NCBI RefSeq assembly: GCF_000305785.2
Contig: NC_018868.3
Location: 372,001-436,000, forward strand
Reading direction: 5' to 3'
Origin: Simiduia agarivorans SA1 = DSM 21679
GTDB lineage: Bacteria; Pseudomonadota; Gammaproteobacteria; Pseudomonadales; Cellvibrionaceae
Length of the DNA stretch: 64,000 nt
Position numbers and translations under genes: made by a program. This document shows positions 1-9,418 of this stretch, piece by piece (positions within the stretch are counted from its first letter, which is position 1; each line of letters opens with the position of its first letter). Under the pieces are notes generated by a model that ran no database searches, had not been told where the DNA came from, and worked only from the letters and a program-made list of their open reading frames with translations.

Positions 1-1
1 G

Positions 2-367
2 TTTGCTGGTCTGAGTGCTGAGGACCAAGAGGTGTTGTTCAGCCAATCGGTGCAGGATTATGCTGATGGAGACGCTGCGCTGGCGCGCTTGATGAACAGC
101 TGGGTAGCCGGTGATGCCGCCGATTTGAGCGCGCAGGCGCTGGCGCCCCTGCAGCAGAACCCGGCGGTTTTCGACGCGCTTTTTGTCGAGCGCAACCGCG
201 CCATGGCGCGCAAGATCGGGCTGGCCAGTGAAGCGGGCGGAGCGATATTCGTGGTGGTGGGCGCCGGTCACCTGCTGGGCCAGCAGGGCTTGGTACAGCT
301 CCTTTCCCACATGGGGTTTTCGGTTCGGCAGTTGACCGGTGAAGAGTGTGTTGAACCGGCCTGTTGA
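2..367 (+). CDS. TraB/GumN family protein, C-terminal part (5' end outside window)
   Basis: The frame is open from the first bases, so the gene begins left of the window and only about 121 C-terminal residues are visible. The end has the TraB/GumN (plant TIKI-like, PF01963) signature: a conserved ERNRAMARKI segment followed by VVVGAGHLLGQQGL and a final LLSHMGFSV strand. In this family the GxGHL motif and the ERN segment contribute to a metal-dependent, peptidase-like fold; bacterial members are often secreted or membrane-attached, but their substrates are mostly unknown. The N-terminal GxxH motif and any signal peptide lie outside the window. The tRNA promoter follows directly, so the gene is not obviously in an operon with what comes next. 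Family call is good; function is not known. Confidence 0.8.
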   Translation, partial: FAGLSAEDQEVLFSQSVQDYADGDAALARLMNSWVAGDAADLSAQALAPLQQNPAVFDALFVERNRAMARKIGLASEAGGAIFVVVGAGHLLGQQGLVQLLSHMGFSVRQLTGEECVEPAC

Positions 368-388
368 CTGTGGCACAATCTGCACCCC

Positions 389-419
389 TTGAGCGCTGCC
401 ACTGGAAGATTTATATAAT
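389..419 (+). promoter_or_regulatory. candidate sigma-70 promoter of tRNA-Leu
   Basis: A perfect TATAAT -10 hexamer lies at 414-419, about 70 bases before the tRNA. A TTGAGC -35-like hexamer lies at 389-394, giving a long 19-base spacer. The -10 box is convincing; the -35 box is less certain. Confidence 0.5.
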
Positions 420-487
420 ATCCCCAGTAAAAACAAAGGCTTAGCGCTGATATTTGAAGCTTTTGCAGAAAACTGCGAAGCAGCCAT

Positions 488-572
488 GCGAAAGTGGTGA
501 AATTGGTAGACACGCTGGATTTAGGTTCCAGTGCCGCAAGGCGTGAGAGTTCGAGTCTCTCCTTTCGCACCA
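488..572 (+). tRNA. tRNA-Leu(UAG)
   Basis: An 85-nt type II tRNA. The seven-base acceptor strands GCGAAAG (488-494) and CTTTCGC (562-568) pair perfectly and are followed by a discriminator A and an encoded CCA (570-572). The anticodon stem CTGGA/TCCAG encloses a seven-base loop with anticodon TAG, which reads CUA and other CUN leucine codons. There is a long variable arm, as expected for tRNA-Leu, and a T arm containing TTCGAGT. A tRNA-Leu just upstream of tig is the arrangement also seen in pseudomonads. Confidence 0.97.
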
Positions 573-627
573 TTAATTATGATTTATCCGGATGCGGGTC
601 ATCCGCCCTGAGTTCACGAGGACAAAG

Positions 628-1947
628 ATGCAGGTTTCCATCGAAACGACTTCCGGCCTTGAGCGTCGCCTGACTGTTGGCGTTCCTGCCGAGCAGATTG
701 ATACAGAAGTCAATAAGCGCTTGCAGCAGGCTGCTAAAAGCGTGCGCATTAATGGTTTCCGCAAGGGCAAGGTGCCGTTGAAGGTCGTTAAGCAGCGCTT
801 TGGCGCCGGCGTTCGCCAGGAAGTTCTGGGCGAAGTGATGAGCCGCAGTTTCTACGAAGCTGTGCAGAAAGAATCCGTTAAGCCAGCCGGTCAGCCCGCC
901 ATTGAGCCTAAGCAAATGGAAGAGGGCAAAGATCTAGAGTTCGTGGCCACTTTCGAAGTGTACCCCGAAGTTGCATTGGCCGATTTTGCCGATCTGGAAG
1001 TGACTCGCCTGCAGGCCGAAGTGACTGATGCCGATGTGGACAAAATGATCGAAGTGCTGCAGAAGCAGCAGGCAGAGTGGGAAGACACCAAGCGCAAAAC
1101 CAAAAAGGGCGAGCGCGTAAACATCGACTTTGAAGGTACCATCGACGGTGAGGCTTTCGAGGGCGGTTCTGCCAAAAACCAATTTCTGGTACTGGGCTCC
1201 GACTCAATGATCCCGGGCTTCGAAAAGGGCCTGATTGGCTGCAAGACCGGTGAAGAACACGTGCTCGACCTGACCTTCCCCGACGACTATCACGCCGAAG
1301 AATTGCGCGGTAAGGCCGTGCAGTTCAAAGTGACTGTGAACGGTACCTCAGCGCAGAAGCTGCCCGAGCTGAACGACGAATTCTTCGCCAAATACGGCGT
1401 GGAAGAGGGTGGTCTGGAAAAATTCCGCGAGGAAGTTAAGGCCAACATGGCGCGCGAGCTGAAAAATGCCCAGCAATCCAAACTGAAAACCCAGGTAATG
1501 GATGCGTTGGTTGCCAAGCACGAGCTGGATCTGCCAAAAGCCCTGGTTCAGTCTGAAATTGGTGCCTTGCGCAATCAGATGATTCAGCGTTTTGGCGGTG
1601 CCCAGAATGCGCAATTGGATTTTGCTTCCATCCTGCCAGACGACATGTTCAAAGAGCAGGCCGAGCGTCGTGTAAAGCTGGGCCTGGTAGTGGGCGAGCT
1701 GGTAAAAGCCAACGAAATCAAAGTGGATGCCGATCGCGTTCGCGGCATGGTAGAAGAGCTGGCCTCGACCTATCAGGAGCCCGAAGAAGTGATTCAGCAC
1801 TACATGAGCAACCGCGACCTGCTGGCATCAGTTGAGTCGGCGGTACTGGAAGACCAGGTTGTGGACTTCCTGCTGGCCAAAGGCAAGGTGGTTGATCAGG
1901 AAAGCACCTACGATGACGTGATCAAACCGGCGGAAAAAGACGCCTGA
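628..1947 (+). CDS. tig: trigger factor (ribosome-associated chaperone, peptidyl-prolyl isomerase)
   Basis: Trigger factor binds at the ribosomal exit tunnel through uL23 and folds nascent chains. The 439-residue product has the family's usual length. It starts MQVSIETTSGLERR and carries the ribosome-binding signature GFRKGKVP near residue 45. An FKBP-type domain lies at about 150-245 (GFEKGLIG region), followed by a helical C-terminal chaperone domain. I chose the ATG at 628 over an upstream ATG at 592 because it matches the conserved N-terminus and has a GAGGA ribosome binding site 6-10 bases upstream. It heads the tig-clpP-clpX-lon block, so nascent-chain folding and ATP-dependent proteolysis are encoded together. 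A terminator follows. Confidence 0.98.
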   Translation: MQVSIETTSGLERRLTVGVPAEQIDTEVNKRLQQAAKSVRINGFRKGKVPLKVVKQRFGAGVRQEVLGEVMSRSFYEAVQKESVKPAGQPAIEPKQMEEGKDLEFVATFEVYPEVALADFADLEVTRLQAEVTDADVDKMIEVLQKQQAEWEDTKRKTKKGERVNIDFEGTIDGEAFEGGSAKNQFLVLGSDSMIPGFEKGLIGCKTGEEHVLDLTFPDDYHAEELRGKAVQFKVTVNGTSAQKLPELNDEFFAKYGVEEGGLEKFREEVKANMARELKNAQQSKLKTQVMDALVAKHELDLPKALVQSEIGALRNQMIQRFGGAQNAQLDFASILPDDMFKEQAERRVKLGLVVGELVKANEIKVDADRVRGMVEELASTYQEPEEVIQHYMSNRDLLASVESAVLEDQVVDFLLAKGKVVDQESTYDDVIKPAEKDA

Positions 1948-1970
1948 TTACGCAACGTTAATACATTTCC

Positions 1971-2005
1971 GAAGCCGCGACGTAAAAACTCGCGGCTTTC
2001 TTTTC
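1971..2005 (+). terminator. intrinsic terminator after tig
   Basis: GAAGCCGCGA at 1971-1980 pairs with TCGCGGCTTTC at 1990-2000 around a short A-rich loop and runs into a T-rich tail. It separates tig from clpP, so clpP probably has its own promoter in 2005-2140, although I could not identify one with confidence. Confidence 0.85.
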
Positions 2006-2140
2006 TCGGCTATGCTATTGATGCTAGCGAACAAGCCGCGCTCAGGGTAAGCTGAGCCCAGAACTGCATCGCCTGTTTTGGTCAAAAAATAGTCGATAGC
2101 CACGGATTTCCGGAACTAAAAATAAGGATTTAGTATCCCA

Positions 2141-2767
2141 ATGGCAAAAATTGATACTGCCCCCGAACTCATTACCAACAGCTTAGTGCCTATCGTGGTG
2201 GAGCAGACTGCCCGCGGTGAGCGCTCCTACGATATTTATTCACGCCTGCTGAAAGAGCGGGTGATATTCCTTGTGGGTCAGGTAGAGGACCACATGGCCA
2301 ACCTGGTGGTTGCGCAATTGCTGTTTCTGGAGGCAGAAAATCCGGACAAGGATATTCATCTCTACATCAATTCTCCCGGTGGTTCAGTGACGGCGGGCAT
2401 GTCGATTTACGACACCATGCAATTTATTAAGCCAGACGTAAGTACCATGTGTCTGGGGCAGGCCTGTTCCATGGGCGCTTTCCTGTTGGCCGCCGGCGCG
2501 CCGGGCAAGCGCTACTGCTTACCCAATGCCCGCACCATGATTCACCAGCCCAGCGGTGGTGCTCAGGGGCAGGCCAGCGATATTCACATCCAGGCGCAGG
2601 AAATTCTCAAGATCCGCGAGCGCCTGAATACCCTGATGGCAGCGCATACCGGGCGCAGTGTCGAGGAAATTGCCCGCGATACCGAGCGTGACAATTTCAT
2701 GAGCGCTGAAGAATCCATGAAGTATGGGCTTATTGATAAGGTGCTGAGCAACCGCCCAGGCGCTTGA
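2141..2767 (+). CDS. clpP: ATP-dependent Clp protease proteolytic subunit ClpP
   Basis: ClpP forms the double heptameric serine protease chamber that degrades proteins unfolded by ClpX or ClpA in the cytoplasm. The 208-residue protein shows the complete catalytic triad at the expected spacing: Ser110 in CSMGAFLL, His135 in MIHQPSGG and Asp184 in ERDNF. The oxyanion-hole glycines ([10 protein letters not shown]) are also present. The N-terminus has the short propeptide-like stretch typical of proteobacterial ClpP. The start ATG follows an AAGGAT-type ribosome binding site. clpX follows after 89 bases on the same strand, the usual partner arrangement. Confidence 0.98.
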   Translation: MAKIDTAPELITNSLVPIVVEQTARGERSYDIYSRLLKERVIFLVGQVEDHMANLVVAQLLFLEAENPDKDIHLYINSPGGSVTAGMSIYDTMQFIKPDVSTMCLGQACSMGAFLLAAGAPGKRYCLPNARTMIHQPSGGAQGQASDIHIQAQEILKIRERLNTLMAAHTGRSVEEIARDTERDNFMSAEESMKYGLIDKVLSNRPGA

Positions 2768-2856
2768 TCCATAACCCGTTGGGGTGCATTGGGCTTGAAA
2801 TATCGGGCTAAAGCTTGCATCTTGTAACCTATTAGACGTTGTATTGGAGTGGGTCG

Positions 2857-4155
2857 ATGACCGATCGCACAAAAGAAGGCGGAGAAGACAACGGGAAACT
2901 GTTGTATTGCTCTTTCTGTGGCAAAAGTCAGCACGAAGTGCGCAAACTGATTGCCGGACCTTCTGTGTTTATCTGTGATGAGTGCGTGGATCTTTGTAAC
3001 GACATTATCCGCGAAGAAATCCAGGAAGCCGTATCCGAGGGTGATAGCAGTAAGCTGCCGACGCCCCAAGAGATATCTGAGACGCTGGATCAGTATGTTA
3101 TTGGCCAGAAAGTGGCTAAAAAAGTGTTGGCGGTCGCGGTTTACAACCATTACAAGCGGCTGCGCACCAGTGATAAGGGTGGTAAGGACAAGGAGCCTGT
3201 CGAGCTCGGCAAAAGCAATATTCTGCTCGTGGGGCCTACCGGAAGCGGTAAGACACTGCTGGCTGAAACGCTGGCCCGCATGCTGAACGTGCCCTTTACC
3301 ATCGCCGATGCGACCACGCTGACCGAAGCGGGGTACGTGGGTGAAGATGTCGAGAACATCATCCAGAAGTTGCTTCAGAAGTGTGACTACGATGTCGAGA
3401 AGGCCCAGCAGGGCATTGTCTATATCGATGAGATCGACAAAATCTCGCGCAAATCCGACAACCCATCAATCACCCGCGATGTGTCCGGTGAGGGCGTCCA
3501 GCAGGCGCTGCTGAAGCTGATTGAGGGTACCGTCGCCTCTGTGCCGCCTCAAGGTGGTCGCAAGCACCCGCAGCAGGAGTTCCTGCAGGTCGATACTGCC
3601 AATATTCTGTTTATTTGTGGTGGTGCTTTCGCTGGACTGGACAAGGTTATCCGCGACCGGTCCGAGAAGGGGGGTATTGGGTTCGGTGCCGAGGTCAAGA
3701 GCAAGGATGACAAGCGCAATGTGGGTGAAGTCCTGCGCGATGTCGAGCCGGAAGACCTGGTGCGTTACGGTCTGATCCCCGAGTTTATCGGTCGTCTACC
3801 GGTCATCGCCACGTTGGAAGAGCTCGATAAGGACGCGCTTATCACGATTCTGACCGAGCCACGCAATGCCCTTACCAAGCAATACAGCAAACTGTTTGAA
3901 ATGGAAGGCGTAGAGGTGGACTTCCGCCCGGACGCGCTGTCGGCTGTGGCCCAGAAAGCCATGGATCGCAAAACCGGCGCGCGCGGCCTGCGCTCCATTA
4001 TGGAAAACGTTCTGCTCGACACCATGTACCGGATTCCGTCCGAGAAAGGCGTGAGCAAGGTGGTTGTGGACGAAAGCGTCATCAAGGGCGAATCCGAGCC
4101 CCTGTTAGTCTATGAGTCCGCCGAAAAGCCGGCCAAGGTCGCGCCTCAGGACTGA
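2857..4155 (+). CDS. clpX: ATP-dependent Clp protease ATP-binding subunit ClpX
   Basis: ClpX is the hexameric AAA+ unfoldase that recognises tagged substrates (for example SsrA-tagged ones) and feeds them to ClpP. The 432-residue product has the N-terminal zinc-binding domain with Cys18, Cys21, Cys40 and Cys43, Walker A GPTGSGKT at 126-133, Walker [10 protein letters not shown], and an IGF-containing loop ([10 protein letters not shown]) expected for ClpP docking. The ATG at 2857 follows a TTGGAGTGGG ribosome binding site and gives the conserved MTDRTK start; an ATG six codons upstream is less likely. A strong terminator lies 38 bases after the stop codon, separating the gene from lon. Confidence 0.98.
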   Translation: MTDRTKEGGEDNGKLLYCSFCGKSQHEVRKLIAGPSVFICDECVDLCNDIIREEIQEAVSEGDSSKLPTPQEISETLDQYVIGQKVAKKVLAVAVYNHYKRLRTSDKGGKDKEPVELGKSNILLVGPTGSGKTLLAETLARMLNVPFTIADATTLTEAGYVGEDVENIIQKLLQKCDYDVEKAQQGIVYIDEIDKISRKSDNPSITRDVSGEGVQQALLKLIEGTVASVPPQGGRKHPQQEFLQVDTANILFICGGAFAGLDKVIRDRSEKGGIGFGAEVKSKDDKRNVGEVLRDVEPEDLVRYGLIPEFIGRLPVIATLEELDKDALITILTEPRNALTKQYSKLFEMEGVEVDFRPDALSAVAQKAMDRKTGARGLRSIMENVLLDTMYRIPSEKGVSKVVVDESVIKGESEPLLVYESAEKPAKVAPQD

Positions 4156-4192
4156 CTTTTTATAATGTGCTGGAATATCAGCCTGTTCGTTC

Positions 4193-4221
4193 AAAAAAGG
4201 AGCCTTAAAGGCTCTTTTTTT
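4193..4221 (+). terminator. intrinsic terminator after clpX
   Basis: GAGCC (4200-4204) pairs with GGCTC (4210-4214) around TTAAA. The stem is extended by an A tract on the left pairing with a run of T residues on the right, so the hairpin ends in a strong U tract. Confidence 0.88.
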
Positions 4222-4335
4222 GCCTTAAAGTGGCTGCAACGCTTGTAAAAGCGAGGTTTCGCCCCCACTCTTGAAGCATTCCCAGACAAATCGGGCCCGG
4301 CGCCTAGACCCGGACCCAAGGTATACGAGGCTCCC

Positions 4336-6744
4336 ATGGATTCTGATGTAAACGTGGTCAATGCCACTGAATTGCCCCTGTTGCCCCTGCGTGATGTGGT
4401 GGTTTATCCCCACATGGTGATTCCCTTGTTCGTTGGTCGGGCCAAGTCCATTGAAGCGTTGGAGGCGGCCATGTCCGCCGACAAACAGGTACTGTTAGTG
4501 GCCCAACGCAACGCGGCTGACGACGAGCCGGATGCGAAAGACCTTTACAGCATAGGGACGGTGTCCACCATTCTGCAATTGCTGAAGCTACCCGACGGTA
4601 CCGTTAAGGTGTTGGTGGAGGGCGGTGAGCGCGCCCAGCTGGATACGATTACCGACATGGGCGACTACTTCCAGGCGTCAATCACACCTTTGGCTGCTGA
4701 AGATGTTCCGGAGCGTGAAGCCGAGGTGCTTCTGCGCAGCGCCATGTCTCAATTTGAGCAGTACGTGACCCTGTCCAAGAAGGTGCCTGCCGAGGTGATG
4801 ACATCGCTGTCGGGCATTGATGACCTGGGGCGTCTGGCCGATACCGTTGCTGCCCATATGTCGCTTGAGCTCGCGCAAAAGCAGGAAATCCTGGAAATGG
4901 TGTCCGTGCGGGAGCGATTGGAGCATTTGCTGGGGCTGATGGAAGCGGAAATTGACCTGTTTCAGGTGGAAAAGCGCATTCGCGGCCGGGTCAAAAAGCA
5001 AATGGAGAAAAGCCAGCGCGAGTATTACCTGAACGAGCAGATGAAAGCGATCCAGAAAGAACTGGGTGACATCGGCGAAGAAGGTAATGAATTTGACGAC
5101 CTGGAAAAGAAAATCGCCGATTCCGGTATGCCGGAAGATGCCGCGAAAAAGACTAAGTCAGAATTGGCAAAGTTGAAAATGATGTCGCCCATGTCTGCCG
5201 AGGCATCGGTGTTGCGGTCCTATATCGATTGGATGGTGAATGTACCCTGGACCAAACGTTCCAAAGTGCGTCACGATCTCGAACGTGCGGAGCAGATTCT
5301 GGAAGCGGATCATTACGGTCTGGAAGAAGTTAAAGAACGTATTCTTGAATACCTGGCCGTGCAAAAGCGGGTGAAAAAAGTCAAAGGACCCATCCTGTGT
5401 CTGGTGGGCCCGCCCGGTGTCGGTAAAACCTCTTTGGGTGAATCCATCGCACGTGCCACCAACCGCAAGTTCGTGCGCATGGCATTAGGCGGCGTGCGCG
5501 ATGAAGCGGAAATCCGCGGCCATCGCCGTACCTATATCGGTTCGCTGCCCGGTAAATTGGTTCAGAAAATGTCCAAGGTGGCGGTCAAGAACCCGCTGTT
5601 CCTGTTGGATGAAATTGACAAGATGGGCATGGATCACCGCGGTGATCCGGCCAGTGCGTTGCTGGAAGTGCTCGATCCGGAGCAGAACAGCAAGTTCAAC
5701 GATCATTATCTGGAAGTCGATTACGATTTGTCGGACGTGATGTTTGTGTGCACATCTAACTCCATGAACATTCCAGGTCCATTGCTCGACCGTATGGAAG
5801 TGATCCGCATCCCGGGTTACACCGAAGACGAAAAGCTCAATATTGCCAAGCGTTACCTTGTGCCCAAGCAAATGAAGGCCAATGGTCTGAAAGAGCAGGA
5901 AATGAAGGTAACCGACGACGCAATCCTCGGCGTGGTGCGCTACTACACCCGTGAAGCGGGCGTGCGTGGACTCGATCGTGAGATCGCCAAGCTGTGCCGG
6001 AAAGTAGTTACCGAACACGTAAAAAACAAGTCGGTAACCTGCGTCACGGTCGACGCGGAATCGTTAGAAAAATATCTGGGCGTAATGAAATACGACTTCG
6101 GTCGCGCCGATCAGGAAAACCAGATCGGCCAGGTGACCGGACTGGCGTGGACTCAGGTGGGGGGCGAATTGCTCACCATTGAATCGTCTGCGGTGAAGGG
6201 CAAAGGCCGTATGGTAAAAACCGGTTCTTTGGGCGATGTGATGCAGGAATCGATTCAGGCGGCATTGACCGTTGTGAAGAGCCGCGCGCAGGCCCTGGGT
6301 ATCGCACCTGATTACCATGAGAAAACGGATATTCATATCCATGTACCGGAAGGCGCTACGCCAAAAGATGGTCCCAGTGCCGGTATTGCCATGTGCACAG
6401 CGTTAGTGAGTGTTCTGACCAATATTCCGGTGAAAGCCGAGGTGGCCATGACCGGTGAAATCACTCTCAGAGGTGAAGTGTTGCGAATTGGCGGCTTGAA
6501 GGAAAAGTTGTTAGCGGCGCACCGTGGTGGTATCAAGACCGTTATCATCCCGGCGGATAACGAGCGTGATTTGAGGGATATTCCCGATAATATCAAAGCA
6601 GATTTGCAGATTGTGCCTGTCAAATGGGTCGATCAGGTGTTGGAAGTCGCATTGGCGGATATGCCCAAGCCCTATACCGATGAGGAATATCAGGCGCTTG
6701 AGCAAGCCGCTCAGGAAACCAGCAAGCGAATCAGCACGCATTAA
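4336..6744 (+). CDS. lon: ATP-dependent protease Lon (endopeptidase La)
   Basis: Lon is the hexameric AAA+ protease that removes misfolded proteins and specific regulators. The 802-residue protein has the LonA layout: an N-terminal substrate-binding domain starting at LPLLPLRDVVVYPHM, a coiled-coil linker, the AAA+ module with Walker A GPPGVGKT at 358-365 and Walker B FLLDEIDKMG, and the C-terminal protease domain. The Ser-Lys catalytic dyad is present as Ser681 (DGPSAGIA) and Lys724 (GGLKEKLL), 43 residues apart as in E. coli. It lies between clpX and hupB, the conserved proteobacterial order. A sequence starting CTTGAAG at 4270 recalls a heat-shock -35 box, but I could not match a -10 element. 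Confidence 0.98.
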   Translation: MDSDVNVVNATELPLLPLRDVVVYPHMVIPLFVGRAKSIEALEAAMSADKQVLLVAQRNAADDEPDAKDLYSIGTVSTILQLLKLPDGTVKVLVEGGERAQLDTITDMGDYFQASITPLAAEDVPEREAEVLLRSAMSQFEQYVTLSKKVPAEVMTSLSGIDDLGRLADTVAAHMSLELAQKQEILEMVSVRERLEHLLGLMEAEIDLFQVEKRIRGRVKKQMEKSQREYYLNEQMKAIQKELGDIGEEGNEFDDLEKKIADSGMPEDAAKKTKSELAKLKMMSPMSAEASVLRSYIDWMVNVPWTKRSKVRHDLERAEQILEADHYGLEEVKERILEYLAVQKRVKKVKGPILCLVGPPGVGKTSLGESIARATNRKFVRMALGGVRDEAEIRGHRRTYIGSLPGKLVQKMSKVAVKNPLFLLDEIDKMGMDHRGDPASALLEVLDPEQNSKFNDHYLEVDYDLSDVMFVCTSNSMNIPGPLLDRMEVIRIPGYTEDEKLNIAKRYLVPKQMKANGLKEQEMKVTDDAILGVVRYYTREAGVRGLDREIAKLCRKVVTEHVKNKSVTCVTVDAESLEKYLGVMKYDFGRADQENQIGQVTGLAWTQVGGELLTIESSAVKGKGRMVKTGSLGDVMQESIQAALTVVKSRAQALGIAPDYHEKTDIHIHVPEGATPKDGPSAGIAMCTALVSVLTNIPVKAEVAMTGEITLRGEVLRIGGLKEKLLAAHRGGIKTVIIPADNERDLRDIPDNIKADLQIVPVKWVDQVLEVALADMPKPYTDEEYQALEQAAQETSKRISTH

Positions 6745-7006
6745 TGGCGGTTAAAAATCATTCAAACTGGCGAGCCTGTGCTCCAATCGGCAAAAAACAG
6801 CCGAATGTGCTGCAGGCCGCGTCATTTCTGCGATTCACGCCTTGACCCTGCTCAGTTCAGTTGGTATAAATCGCAGTTCATTACGTGATGAAAGGCGGTA
6901 GTCGGCAAAAGCCGGTAGGTTTGTGTAATTGCGTAGCACGTTGATTTTTGGCTGTGACAGTTTTCGTAGTAAAAATTGGAACTTGCAATAATAAAAGGGG
7001 TTTAGT

Positions 7007-7282
7007 GTGAATAAATCTGAATTGATCGAAGCGATTGCTGCTTCTGCGGACATCCCAAAGGCTGCCGCCGGTCGTGCACTCGATGCAATGGTTGACTCAA
7101 TCACTGGTGCGCTGAAGCAAGGTGATCAGGTTGTTTTGGTAGGTTTTGGTACCTTCGCAGTGAAAGATCGTGCAGCGCGCACTGGTCGCAATCCGCAAAC
7201 CGGTAAGGAAATTCAGATTGCTGCTGCTAAAGTTCCAGGCTTCAAAGCGGGTAAGGCACTGAAAGACGCGGTTAACGGTTGA
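7007..7282 (+). CDS. hupB: DNA-binding protein HU-beta
   Basis: HU is the small dimeric nucleoid protein that bends and compacts DNA. The 91-residue product matches HU-beta throughout, including the DNA-binding beta arm [14 protein letters not shown] and the core VLVGFGTF. Translation starts at a GTG preceded by an AAAAGGGG ribosome binding site ending 6 bases upstream. The 262-base gap from lon (6745-7006) holds a small hairpin (TCGGC 6787-6791 with GCCGA 6800-6804) and presumably the hupB promoter, which I could not place with confidence. A terminator follows, so the gene is probably monocistronic. Confidence 0.97.
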   Translation: MNKSELIEAIAASADIPKAAAGRALDAMVDSITGALKQGDQVVLVGFGTFAVKDRAARTGRNPQTGKEIQIAAAKVPGFKAGKALKDAVNG

Positions 7283-7325
7283 TGTAATCGCCGGCGCTTG
7301 CGGCTGTTGCCGCATTCGCAAGAAG

Positions 7326-7350
7326 GGCGCATCTCTGATGCGCCTTTTTC
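7326..7350 (+). terminator. intrinsic terminator after hupB
   Basis: GGCGCAT (7326-7332), loop CTCTG, ATGCGCC (7338-7344), then TTTTTC. This is a compact textbook hairpin and U tract. Confidence 0.9.
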
Positions 7351-7421
7351 GTATAAGAGAACTTCATTTTTGTTTACACCGGTATGTTTCGAGCATGCCG
7401 ATAAGAAAGCAGGGGAACACC

Positions 7422-9299
7422 ATGCTGCAGAACTTCCGCGACAACCTGAAAGGTACCGTTGCGATCTTTTTGGTTGGGATTATCTCAGTACCGTTTATAT
7501 TTTTTGGTGTCGATAGTCTTTTCACCGGTGGCGCACAAGCGGGTAAGGCGGCTGAAGTCAATGGCGAAGCCATTGCCAACACCGATGTTGAGCGAGCCAT
7601 TCGCATTCAGCGCGATCAGATGACGCAGCGTTTTGGCGATCAATTGCCTGCCGACTTTTTATCCGATGAAAAGCTGCGTGGTCCTGCACTTGAAGGTCTG
7701 GTGGATCGTCAGCTGAAGATTCAGGCGGCGCGAGATGGTCGCATGACGGTGAGCGACAAGGTGCTCGATGATCTGATAGTGTCTGCACCGACCTTTCAGA
7801 CCAATGGTCAATTCGATGCGCAGCGGTTTACCTATATGGTGCAATCGATGGGCTATACCCCTGCGGGCTACCGTGAAATGATCCGTCAGGAAATCATTGC
7901 CCAGCAGTATGGCAGCGCCGTCGCATTTTCCGGTTTTGTTACCGATCAACAACTGGCCGATTTCGTAAAAATTTCCGAGCAAACGCGCGATTTCTACTAC
8001 GTGACTTTGCCCGTAGCCCCCGTGCTTGAAGCAACTGATGTGAGTCAGGACGAGGTGCAAGCCTACTACGATGCCAATCAGGCGCGCTTTCAGGAGCCGG
8101 AAAAAGTGGTTGCCAAAGTGGTCGAGCTGAATGTGGCCGATCTGGCGGCAAAGGTGGAAATTACCGATGCACAGGTTGCGGCCCAGTACGAACAGAACAT
8201 GAAAGCGTTTGAGTCCGCACCGGTGCGCCAGGTGGCACATATTCTGGTGGAAGCCGAATCGGAAGATGCTGCCAAAGACAAGTTGGCAGAAGTCCGTGCG
8301 GCGCTGGATGCCGGCGAAGAGTTTGCCGAGGTTGCCAAGCGTTTGTCAGACGATATCGGTACCAAGGAGTTTGGTGGCGACCTGGGCTTCACATCCGGTG
8401 ATACATTCCCTGAGCCGTTTGAGCAGGCAGTGGCTGCGTTGGCTGTCGGTGAGGTGTCTGCTCCGGTACAAACCGATGCAGGTTTTCACGTCATTAAGCT
8501 GATCGGCATCGACGAGGCCGAAAAGCCCAGTCTCGAAGAAGAGGCGCCTTTGATTCGTACGGCACTGGCTGATTCTACTGCTCAACAGCGATTTGTGGAG
8601 CTGCTTGAGGAACTCAAGGAGAAGGCCTATAACACGTCCGACATCAATGAGGTGGCTGAAGATCTGGCGTTAACCGTACAGTCATTTCCGCCATTCACCC
8701 GCAGTGGTGGTGAAGGTTTGGCAGCAGATCCGCGAATCGTTAAAGCAGCCTTCAGCGCAGACGTGCTGAAAGATGGTCATATCAGCCCCGTCATTGAGCT
8801 GAATGAGACCAGTGTTGCGATTGTAAGTGTAACTGAGCATATCCCCGCCGCGGTTAAACCGCTGGATGAGGTCAGCGATCTCATCATGGCGCAACTCAAA
8901 GATGAGAAAGCCAAAGCCGCACTGGCCGAACGTAGTGTGACTGTAATGGCCCGCCTGCAGGCCGGTGAAGATGTGGAAGCTGTGGCAAAGGACGCCGGGC
9001 TGGAGTGGCAGGTCAGCTACGGTGTGAAGCGAGCTGACGCCCGCTACGACCGCGCACTGCTGCAGCAGGTTTTCGATTTGCCGCGTGTGGATGACGCCCC
9101 GGGCTTTGGCCAGGTAACCGTTGCCTCCGGCGACCTGGTACTGGTCAAACTGACCAAGGTTGCGGATGGCAGTCTCGACCAGTTGCCGGAAGAACAGCGT
9201 CAGGCGCTCAAAAACCGGTTGGCCTATCAGTTGGCCGGCGCGGAAATGGCTGCTTTTGACGAAGCACTGAAAGCTTCGGCGGAAATCAGTATTTACTGA
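7422..9299 (+). CDS. ppiD: periplasmic folding chaperone / peptidyl-prolyl isomerase PpiD (SurA-like)
   Basis: PpiD is an inner-membrane-anchored periplasmic chaperone acting near the Sec translocon on emerging proteins. The 625-residue protein begins MLQNFRDNLKG, followed by one membrane segment at about 11-33 (IFLVGIISVPFIFFG), a SurA-like N-terminal domain (VNGEAI onward) and a parvulin domain at about 264-365 (VAHILVEA to GFHVIKL). The rest is a long helical C-terminal region. I chose the ATG at 7422 because it gives the conserved N-terminus and follows an AGGGGAA ribosome binding site; an upstream ATG at 7338 lies inside the hupB terminator. Position after hupB is conserved in gammaproteobacteria. 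Confidence 0.95.
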   Translation: MLQNFRDNLKGTVAIFLVGIISVPFIFFGVDSLFTGGAQAGKAAEVNGEAIANTDVERAIRIQRDQMTQRFGDQLPADFLSDEKLRGPALEGLVDRQLKIQAARDGRMTVSDKVLDDLIVSAPTFQTNGQFDAQRFTYMVQSMGYTPAGYREMIRQEIIAQQYGSAVAFSGFVTDQQLADFVKISEQTRDFYYVTLPVAPVLEATDVSQDEVQAYYDANQARFQEPEKVVAKVVELNVADLAAKVEITDAQVAAQYEQNMKAFESAPVRQVAHILVEAESEDAAKDKLAEVRAALDAGEEFAEVAKRLSDDIGTKEFGGDLGFTSGDTFPEPFEQAVAALAVGEVSAPVQTDAGFHVIKLIGIDEAEKPSLEEEAPLIRTALADSTAQQRFVELLEELKEKAYNTSDINEVAEDLALTVQSFPPFTRSGGEGLAADPRIVKAAFSADVLKDGHISPVIELNETSVAIVSVTEHIPAAVKPLDEVSDLIMAQLKDEKAKAALAERSVTVMARLQAGEDVEAVAKDAGLEWQVSYGVKRADARYDRALLQQVFDLPRVDDAPGFGQVTVASGDLVLVKLTKVADGSLDQLPEEQRQALKNRLAYQLAGAEMAAFDEALKASAEISIY

Positions 9300-9310
9300 T
9301 TTGCAGACCG

Positions 9311-9352
9311 AAAAAAAGCCCGCTTTTATCCGATAAAAGCGGGCTTTTTTTT
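9311..9352. terminator. bidirectional intrinsic terminator between ppiD and the opposite-strand methyltransferase
   Basis: A long near-perfect hairpin: an A run, GCCCGCTTTTAT, a three-base loop, ATAAAAGCGGGC and a T run. T tracts are present on both strands, and the element lies between convergent genes ending at 9299 and 9419, so it can serve both. Confidence 0.92.
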
Positions 9353-9418
9353 AGGTTTGGCGTTTCCTGGCCGGCAAAAACGACTGTCTTGGCACGGCGT
9401 CCACCATGGCAGATCTCG

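Noticed and set aside
4270..4300. Heat-shock (sigma-32) promoter upstream of lon
   Set aside because: A CTTGAAG -35-like element is present, but no CCCCAT-type -10 element lies at the required distance; not strong enough to annotate.
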